Source: Clostridium_AB sp036639235 (GTDB lineage Bacteria; Bacillota; Clostridia; Clostridiales; Caloramatoraceae). From it: DNA of 28,870 bases. Shown here piece by piece: positions 23,013 through 28,870 of the stretch (the stretch's first letter is position 1; each line of letters opens with the position of its first letter). Where the stretch lies: assembly GCF_036639235.1 (NCBI RefSeq), contig NZ_JAVWJB010000022.1:1-28870 (forward strand), given 5' to 3'. Position numbers and translations under genes: made by a program. The notes beneath the pieces were generated by a model. The model searched no databases, was not told where the DNA came from, and worked only from the letters and a program-made list of their open reading frames with translations.

Positions 23013-23204
23013 TATCTGCATTTCTTATTAATATTATATCAAATAATTAACAAAAATAAACCTATATATTTTATATTAATTATACACTTCAAAATTACCC
23101 TTATTAACCTATCAATTCCTCTTGACTTATTCTATTAGTATTACCATAATTTTTATAATAAATTTTAAAAAATTATAAACTATATTAAATTTTCTGAAAA
23201 CTTA
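23013..23204. other. Intergenic stretch without recognisable gene
   Basis: AT-rich, no reading frame with a ribosome binding site and no structured element seen between the toxin terminator and the promoter of the adenine deaminase operon. Confidence 0.5.
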
Positions 23205-23233
23205 TTGACAGTAAAAACATATGGTTGTATCAT
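23205..23233 (+). promoter_or_regulatory. Sigma-A promoter of the adenine deaminase operon
   Basis: TTGACA (23205-23210), 17-nt spacer, TATCAT (23228-23233); start point near 23240. The leader before the first start codon is therefore about 288 nt. Confidence 0.85.
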
Positions 23234-23239
23234 TGAGTT

Positions 23240-23527
23240 AACTTAATATTTAGAAAATTCTAAATTAATATTAAGGCATTGAGAACACTGTACCCTCTCA
23301 CTGTACGTATTAATTTCTTTAAAGAATATGCCGTTGTAATGGGGTGTATTCATAGGACGGGAAACCTAATCCCCTCTATGAATACACCCCTTTCTCTATA
23401 TTTTTTTAAGCTATGGATTTCTAAATATTAGTTCTCTTTTAAAATTCCATATTACGATAGGACGCAGGACGGGAAACCTGATTTATGCACTCATTGCCGA
23501 CCTATACGCTATTTTGGAGGTTTTACT
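23240..23527 (+). ncRNA. Structured leader RNA, candidate riboswitch or protein-responsive attenuator
   Basis: Elements in order: a hairpin at 23242-23275 (14 bp with a 4-nt bulge), a direct repeat CACTGTAC twice at about 23286-23307, a terminator at 23341-23397, and a compact fold at 23457-23505 just before the ribosome binding site. The last consists of an outer stem ATAGGACG/CGACCTAT (one mismatch) enclosing a hairpin CAGG-ACGGGAAA-CCTG and a small hairpin GCA-CTCAT-TGC. The 14-nt motif AGGACGGGAAACCT is present both in the loop of the terminator (23354-23367) and in the compact fold (23466-23479). GGCATTGAG (23275-23283) can pair with CTCATTGCC (23490-23498) with one mismatch. The conserved core of the classical guanine/adenine riboswitch is absent. 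Confidence 0.7.
23341..23412 (+). terminator. Leader terminator (attenuator) of the adenine deaminase operon
   Basis: A perfect 15-bp stem GGGGTGTATTCATAG (23341-23355) with CTATGAATACACCCC (23376-23390), 20-nt loop, followed by a T-rich run that ends near 23407. It lies 120-190 nt before the first start codon, so it must be read through or avoided for operon expression. Confidence 0.85.
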
Positions 23528-25312
23528 ATGAAAAAGAACACTGTTGACAACTTAAAAACACTAATCAGAGCTGGTAGAGGAGTTATTCCAGCAACCACTG
23601 TAATTCAAAACGGTAAACTAGTTAACGTTATGACTAATGAGGTTTACCCTGCTGACATTGCTATCTATGAAGATACAATTGTTGCAGTTGGAGATGTTAA
23701 GGATTACATTGATGAGAAAACAGAAATTATTGATGCTACTGACCGTTACCTATGTCCTGGTCTTATTGATGGACACATCCATAGCGAGTGTAGCAAGCTA
23801 AGTATTACAAGTTATTCAAAGGCTGTAGTTCCACACGGAACAACAAGTATGATTTCAGGACTTGATGAATACATTTCTGTTTCAGGGCTTGAAGGCTTAA
23901 AGGAAGTACTAAAAGAAGCAGACGCTTCACCACTTAAGGTTTTCTGGGGTGCCCCATATAAGACTCCATACACTTTCCCAAAATCTACAGTTTCTTTTAA
24001 TTTTACACCAGAAGTTCATAAAGAAGTTCAACAATGGAATGAATGTAATGGTGTATGGGAGGTTGTTCGTGAAGCAGTAATGGAAGAAGATCCAGATACA
24101 CTTGGAGCAATCGCTTATGCACATGAAAATAGATTACCTATATTCGGATGTGCACCTATGGCAAGAGGTAAGGACCTTAATGGTTACCTTTGCTCAGGGG
24201 TTAGACTAGACCATGAAAGTTACTCACATGAAGAAGTAATAGAAAAGATGAGAAATGGTATGCACATGCTAATGAGAGAATCTACTATTACAAGATTCAT
24301 GGAAGAAAATATAAGAGCGGTAACAGAGGTTAACCCATCTCTTGCTAGAAGAGTAAGTTTCTGTACAGATGATGTTACTGCTACAGGTGTTATCGAAGAA
24401 GGTCACCTAGATAGAGTTGTAAGAATGGCTATAAGAGCAGGGGTTGCCCCTATAACAGCTATTCAAATGGCTACAATTAATAGTGCTGAAGCATATAGAC
24501 TTGATGATAAGATAGGTTCAATTACACCAGGAAAAATGGCTGACATACTGTTTATAGAGGATTTAACTCAGTTCCACGTTAGATCAGTTATGGTTGAAGG
24601 CACGGTTGTTGCTGAAGACTATAGCCTAAACTACAAGCTTGAAGCACCTGAAAGAAGTGAAGTACTTGTTGGTAAGCTTAAGTGTGAACTAACTACTAAG
24701 TCAGACTTTGAATATAGAGTTGATATTGAAAATGGTACTGCTGATGTTCTATCAATGGATGTTAAGGCGCCATTTGTTAGAAAGAGAAAAGACGCTACAT
24801 TAAATGTAGTTAACCATATAGTTATGCCAGATATTGAGCAAGACGTTGCTATGGTTTCAGTAATTGAGCGTTTTGGTAGAAACGGTAACAAGTCTCTAGC
24901 ATTCTGCTCAGGATGGAAGCTTAAGTCAGGTGCAATGGCATCATCAGCTGCTCCAGATGATAACAATCTAGTTGTTATGGGAACAAGTGCTGAGGATATG
25001 ATGGTTGCAGCTAACTACCTTATCGAAAACGGTGGTGGACAAGTTGTTGTTAACCACGGCAAGGTTGTAGACTTCCTACCACTACCAGTTGGAGGTATAG
25101 TAAGCGACCTTGAACCAACTGATGTTATGGAAAGAGAAATTCAGCTTAAGGATGCATCAAGAGCTCTTGGATGTACACTTCCTGAGCCACTTATGTACAT
25201 GTTCTTCCTACCTATAACTGCAATTCCTGATTATGCAATTACAGACGTTGGGCCTGTAGATTGTGTCAACTTAACAACGTTTGACCCAATCCTAAAACTT
25301 AACGCTAAGTAA
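23528..25312 (+). CDS. Adenine deaminase paralogue with altered metal-site residues
   Basis: A 594-residue amidohydrolase of the adenine deaminase family: metal-dependent TIM barrel (about 75-360) and the C-terminal adenine-deaminase domain (about 405-590, GGGQVVVNHGKVVDFLPLPVGG). Conserved: HIH (83-85), the bridging-carboxylate position E178 in GVWEVV, DHE (228-230), TDD (280-282). Changed compared with the downstream paralogue: DGHSP is FGCAP, so the histidine becomes C208; ADPHE is SGLDE; SCVPATPFE is APYKTPYTF. The protein may use another purine or pterin substrate, hold metal differently, or partner with the second enzyme (inference). GGAGG lies 7 nt before the ATG. First gene after the structured leader; codon use like the neighbours. 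Confidence 0.85.
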   Translation: MKKNTVDNLKTLIRAGRGVIPATTVIQNGKLVNVMTNEVYPADIAIYEDTIVAVGDVKDYIDEKTEIIDATDRYLCPGLIDGHIHSECSKLSITSYSKAVVPHGTTSMISGLDEYISVSGLEGLKEVLKEADASPLKVFWGAPYKTPYTFPKSTVSFNFTPEVHKEVQQWNECNGVWEVVREAVMEEDPDTLGAIAYAHENRLPIFGCAPMARGKDLNGYLCSGVRLDHESYSHEEVIEKMRNGMHMLMRESTITRFMEENIRAVTEVNPSLARRVSFCTDDVTATGVIEEGHLDRVVRMAIRAGVAPITAIQMATINSAEAYRLDDKIGSITPGKMADILFIEDLTQFHVRSVMVEGTVVAEDYSLNYKLEAPERSEVLVGKLKCELTTKSDFEYRVDIENGTADVLSMDVKAPFVRKRKDATLNVVNHIVMPDIEQDVAMVSVIERFGRNGNKSLAFCSGWKLKSGAMASSAAPDDNNLVVMGTSAEDMMVAANYLIENGGGQVVVNHGKVVDFLPLPVGGIVSDLEPTDVMEREIQLKDASRALGCTLPEPLMYMFFLPITAIPDYAITDVGPVDCVNLTTFDPILKLNAK

Positions 25313-25334
25313 AATTTGAACAATAAAGTATGTG

Positions 25335-25363
25335 ATTCACCACCTATTACTTAGGTGGTGAAT
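25335..25363 (+). other. Intercistronic hairpin between the two adenine deaminase genes
   Basis: A perfect 12-bp stem ATTCACCACCTA/TAGGTGGTGAAT with a 5-nt loop. No T-tract follows, so it is more likely an mRNA processing or stability element than a terminator. Confidence 0.65.
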
Positions 25364-25399
25364 TATATACCCAAAATTGCATTGAAAGGGGATTTTATT

Positions 25400-27133
25400 A
25401 TGAATAATAAAGAACTTAAAAAGTTAATCGATATAGCCGCAGGAAGAAAAAAAGCCGACACAGTTATTAAAAACTGTAAGGTTGTAGATGTTTATTCTGG
25501 AAAGATAATCGAGGGAGATATTGCCCTATCAGATAATAAGATAGCAGGTATCGGATCATATGAGGGACTTACTGAATATGACGCTAATGGTCAATATGCA
25601 TCACCTGGATTTATAGATAGTCATATCCATATAGAATCAGCATATGTGTCACCTGAGGAACTTGGAAATCTACTAGTCCCACATGGAGGAACAACAATAA
25701 TAGCTGACCCACATGAACTTGTTAATGTATGTGGCCTTGAAGGGCTAAACTATATGAGAAGCGCCGCTAAAAACACTAAAATGTCTATTAAATTTATGGT
25801 TCCATCATGTGTTCCTGCTACTCCATTTGAACATGCAGGAGCAACAATAGCAGCTTCTGATATGGAAAGTCCTATTAAATATGATGATGTATTAGGACTT
25901 GGAGAGTTTATGGACTTCCCTGGTGTTATATCAGGAAATGAAGCAGTACTTGATAAGTTACTTGTTGCTATAAATGAAGGTAAGCTAATAGATGGTCATA
26001 GTCCATCACTACTTAGCAAAGACTTAAATGCCTATGCTGCAGGCCTTATTCGTACAGACCATGAGTGCTCAACAGTTGAAGAAATGCACAATAGAATTGA
26101 AAGAGGATTATATATTCTTCTTAGACAAGGCTCTGCATGCCACGACCTTGTTCCACTACTAAAGGGAGTAACAGAGGAGAATAGCAGACGCTGCCTTCTA
26201 TGTTCAGATGATAGACAACCTAAAACAATACTTGAAACAGGCCATTTAGATGACCATTTAAGAATTTGCGTTAACCATGGAATTAATCCTATAACAGCAA
26301 TTAGAATGGCTACACTTAATGCAGCTGAATGTTTCAGACTATACGATAGAGGTGCAATTGCCCCAGGACTTCGTGGAGACATTGTACTATTTGATAACCT
26401 AACAGACTTTAATATATCTAAGGTATTTATTGAAGGTGAACTTGTAGGTGAAAACGGTAATTATCTTCCTAAGTTTGAAACATACCCAATAGATAAGGTT
26501 CAGGGTGGATTCAAGGTTAAGGATTTCTCAAAGGAAAAGCTTAATATTAAACTTAGGGGTAAGAAGGCCCACATTATAGACATTTTACCTGGTGGAGTTC
26601 TTACAGCTAAAAGTATTGCTGAAGTTAATCTTAACGAAAACAATGAATTTGTTTACTCCCCTGAGGATGGAATAGTTAAGGTAGCCGTTGTTGAAAGACA
26701 CCAAAACACAGGAAATGTTGCTACTGCTCTACTTAGAAATTATGGAATTAAACATGGTGCTATTGCACTTTCAATTGCACATGACTCACATAATATTATT
26801 ACTGTAGGTGTTAATGACGATGATATGACACTTGCTGTAAATGAATTAATTGCCCAACACGGAGGAGTTGTCCTTGTTAAGGATGGCAAAATGGTTGAAA
26901 CAATGCCAATGCCAATCGGTGGAATTATGAGTGATAAGTCAGGTCAATGGGTTAATGATAAACTTACTGCAATTCATGAAGCAGCATACAAGGAACTTGG
27001 AATAAGCGGAGACGTTGAGCCTGTTATGACCCTATGTTTTATGTCACTAGCTGTAATCCCAGAGATTAAGCTAACTGATAAGGGACTTTTCGATGTAATG
27101 AAGTTTGACTTTATAGACCTTGACGCTGAATAA
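25400..27133 (+). CDS. ade: Adenine deaminase
   Basis: A 577-residue adenine deaminase (adenine + water to hypoxanthine + ammonia) with all family signatures: SHIHIES (HIH at 75-77), ADPHE (102-106), SCVPATPFE (136-144), the bridging E169 in GLGEF, DGHSP with H200, TDHE (219-222), SDDR (269-272), and the C-terminal domain with HGGVVLVKDGKMVETMPMPIGGIMS. The enzyme uses a two-metal centre and feeds salvage of purines through hypoxanthine. The start is ATG at 25400, 7 nt from AAAGGGG; an upstream in-frame GTG at 25355 lies inside the intercistronic hairpin. Second of three genes in the operon, with a purine permease behind it. Length is normal for Ade/YerA-type enzymes. Confidence 0.94.
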   Translation: MNNKELKKLIDIAAGRKKADTVIKNCKVVDVYSGKIIEGDIALSDNKIAGIGSYEGLTEYDANGQYASPGFIDSHIHIESAYVSPEELGNLLVPHGGTTIIADPHELVNVCGLEGLNYMRSAAKNTKMSIKFMVPSCVPATPFEHAGATIAASDMESPIKYDDVLGLGEFMDFPGVISGNEAVLDKLLVAINEGKLIDGHSPSLLSKDLNAYAAGLIRTDHECSTVEEMHNRIERGLYILLRQGSACHDLVPLLKGVTEENSRRCLLCSDDRQPKTILETGHLDDHLRICVNHGINPITAIRMATLNAAECFRLYDRGAIAPGLRGDIVLFDNLTDFNISKVFIEGELVGENGNYLPKFETYPIDKVQGGFKVKDFSKEKLNIKLRGKKAHIIDILPGGVLTAKSIAEVNLNENNEFVYSPEDGIVKVAVVERHQNTGNVATALLRNYGIKHGAIALSIAHDSHNIITVGVNDDDMTLAVNELIAQHGGVVLVKDGKMVETMPMPIGGIMSDKSGQWVNDKLTAIHEAAYKELGISGDVEPVMTLCFMSLAVIPEIKLTDKGLFDVMKFDFIDLDAE

Positions 27134-27169
27134 TCTCATATTCTATGTGAAAGGAAGTGGATCTAAACT

Positions 27170-28729
27170 ATGGAAGCTAATAAAGTAAAATTTTTCACCA
27201 AGGGAGACATTGGTGGAATCACATATGTAGTATCAAACAACCTAGTTAATTATCTAATCGTTATCGGAACACTTTCAGGTGTACTTGGATGGCCTGATGA
27301 AATTGTATTCGGTAAGGTAATCCCTGGTCTTTCAATTGGTCTTATGTGTAGTGGTATTGTTTACACATATATGGCTTATAAATTAAACCGTTCAGAATGT
27401 AAAATAGATGCAACCGCACTACCTTCCGGAATATCAACACCTGCTATGTTCGTTATACTTTATGGCGTTGTAATGCCTCTAAACTATGCAATAAACGACC
27501 CTAAACTAACATGGGCAGCTGCAATGGCAGCATGCTTCATAGGTGGAGCTATAGAATTCCTTGGAGGATTTATAGGACCTTGGCTTAAGTCAAAACTTCC
27601 ACGTGCAGCTCTACTAGGTACAGTTGCAGGTATCGGATTTATCTGGATGGCAACCCAGGGAGTATTCAGCATATATGCTGACCCTATTATAGGACTTCCT
27701 ATATTTGCAGTAGCTATGTTTGGTTTATTTGGTGGATACCTATTTCCGAAAAAAGTACCACCACTAATAGTAGCTATTGTAGGAGGTATTATATATGCAT
27801 TCCTACTTGGAAGAACCCACTTCGACTTTAGTGGAATTGGATTCTACTTCCCAAACCCAGCTAATACATTTGAAACACTACTTAGTGGATTTGCAATTGT
27901 TGCACCATATCTAACAATTATAATCCCAGTTAATATTTATAACTTCTTCGAAACAATGGATAACGTTGAGGCTGCAAATGCAGCTGGAGACAACTACAAT
28001 ATTAAGTACGCTCAGTTTACAGATGGTATTTGTACTATGATTTCAGCAGTATTTGGAGGAGTTGTTCCTAACACAGTATGGCTTGGACATGCTGGACTTA
28101 AAAAATCAGGAGCAGGAGTTGGATATACTGCTATATCAGGTATAGTACTTGGTTTATCAGGATTCTTCGGACTGTTTACCTTCTTTAACGGACTTGTTCC
28201 ACCTGCAATTTGTGCAGTAACATTCCTATGGTGTGCAGTACTTATGGTATCACAGGCATTTAAGGATTGTAGCGTTAAACACTATGCAGCTATCGGGGTT
28301 GCCATGATCCCTCCAGTAGCTGATTATCTATACTCACAGATAACAGGTGCACTTGGAACACTAAATGTTCATACAGAAAAACTCGCAAGCGGACTAAACG
28401 ACTATGCCCCTGCAATTAAGGAGCAGCTTGTAGGTAACGGTGTTATGTGGGACGGAATACCTGCTGTTAAGTCAGGTGCAGTAATAATCGGTATACTACT
28501 TGGAACTATGACCGTATTTATTATTGATAAGGAGCTACATAAGGTTGGCTTTATGGCACTGGCAGGTGCAGCACTATCATTTGTTGGATTCATCCACAGT
28601 GCTGAACTTGGTCTAAACATAACATCACCTTTTGGAATAGCCTACCTAATAGTTGCAGTACTATGTTTTATAATGCACAAGGGTAAAAAGACTTGGTTCC
28701 AATCTGATGATGATTTCGAATATCTATAA
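27170..28729 (+). CDS. NCS2-family purine permease
   Basis: A 519-residue membrane protein with about 12-14 hydrophobic segments. It looks like a divergent NCS2/AzgA-type nucleobase transporter: the DATALPSGISTPAMFV segment near 83-98, two half-repeats, FNGLVPPAICAVTFLWCAVLMV in the second half, and the motif FFETMDNVEAANAAGDNYN (about 263-281), which resembles the conserved substrate- and proton-linked NCS2 loop. The last position in an adenine deaminase operon makes adenine, hypoxanthine or another purine the likely substrate, taken up by proton symport (inference). AAAGGAAGTGG precedes the ATG at 27170. I did not find the exact NCS2 consensus QxxG, so the subfamily is uncertain. Confidence 0.85.
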   Translation: MEANKVKFFTKGDIGGITYVVSNNLVNYLIVIGTLSGVLGWPDEIVFGKVIPGLSIGLMCSGIVYTYMAYKLNRSECKIDATALPSGISTPAMFVILYGVVMPLNYAINDPKLTWAAAMAACFIGGAIEFLGGFIGPWLKSKLPRAALLGTVAGIGFIWMATQGVFSIYADPIIGLPIFAVAMFGLFGGYLFPKKVPPLIVAIVGGIIYAFLLGRTHFDFSGIGFYFPNPANTFETLLSGFAIVAPYLTIIIPVNIYNFFETMDNVEAANAAGDNYNIKYAQFTDGICTMISAVFGGVVPNTVWLGHAGLKKSGAGVGYTAISGIVLGLSGFFGLFTFFNGLVPPAICAVTFLWCAVLMVSQAFKDCSVKHYAAIGVAMIPPVADYLYSQITGALGTLNVHTEKLASGLNDYAPAIKEQLVGNGVMWDGIPAVKSGAVIIGILLGTMTVFIIDKELHKVGFMALAGAALSFVGFIHSAELGLNITSPFGIAYLIVAVLCFIMHKGKKTWFQSDDDFEYL

Positions 28730-28809
28730 AAGATAAATTAATGGCCATATTCCCCCATATGCCATGATTATAAATCTAATAAACAAAAGAGTCCCTCAAA
28801 TCTAAAATG

Positions 28810-28861
28810 TACCCTATAGAATAGACGATTTAAAAAAAGTCTACCCTATGGGGTATTTTTT
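28810..28861 (+). terminator. Terminator of the adenine deaminase operon
   Basis: A 17-position stem (28810-28826 with 28839-28855) with two mismatches and a G-T pair, 12-nt loop, followed by TTTTTT (28856-28861). Confidence 0.85.
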
Positions 28862-28870
28862 CGTATAATT

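Noticed and set aside
23240..23527. Classical purine (guanine/adenine) riboswitch before the adenine deaminase operon
   Set aside because: The conserved core (the GTTTCTACC-like junction, paired loops of P2 and P3) is not present; GGGAAACC recurs but in hairpin loops, not in that context.
27484..28620. Minus-strand frames in the permease gene
   Set aside because: Short shadows of the membrane-protein coding strand with no supporting signals.

Overview
The window is AT-rich, densely coded DNA with strong GGAGG-type ribosome binding sites, frequent GTG and TTG starts and canonical sigma-A promoters. Together with an Hsp18-like small heat-shock protein under a perfect CIRCE element, a CarD regulator, an ECF sigma/DUF4179 anti-sigma pair and a tandem adenine deaminase cluster, this points to a low-GC Firmicute of the Clostridia, most likely Clostridium sensu lato. 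This is chromosome-like DNA: there is no integrase, transposase, phage structural gene, CRISPR array, rRNA or tRNA that I can see.

Layout. Positions 1-1800 hold a Cys-rich DUF11 protein and a divergent FMN azoreductase / HxlR regulator pair. 1.9-9.7 kb is a run of mostly single-gene units: secreted GxGYxYP protein, HD-GYP phosphohydrolase, CarD-like regulator, CIRCE-controlled hsp20, an Rrf2 regulator divergent from a pyridoxamine-phosphate-oxidase-fold protein, a TIGR03768-like metallophosphoesterase and a nitroreductase. Most end in clear intrinsic terminators. 9.7-12.2 kb is a two-gene unit of unknown function, an exported PPC-like protein followed by a 434-residue protein. 12.3-18.1 kb is a minus-strand block of envelope-stress and export genes: padR-DUF1700-DUF4097, merR-MFS with two MerR-type 19-bp-spacer promoters, and an ABC-2 exporter pair. 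18.2-20.0 kb is an ECF sigma/anti-sigma operon behind its own ECF-type promoter.

20.0-23.0 kb looks accessory: a self-inhibited-type Fic protein flanked by near-identical hairpins, the small protein YwbE, a stand-alone protein with a C-terminal toxin-type deaminase domain, and a 33-residue membrane peptide with the RNA layout of a type I toxin. 23.2-28.8 kb is a purine salvage operon: a roughly 290-nt structured leader with a terminator and a twice-used 14-nt motif, two adenine deaminase paralogues (the first with altered metal-site residues) and an NCS2-type purine permease, closed by a strong terminator.

The best candidates for something new are the adenine deaminase leader RNA, which does not match the classical purine riboswitch; the stand-alone deaminase protein; and the divergent first adenine deaminase paralogue. 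The clearest regulatory findings are the two MerR-type promoters around merR and the type I toxin RNA architecture.
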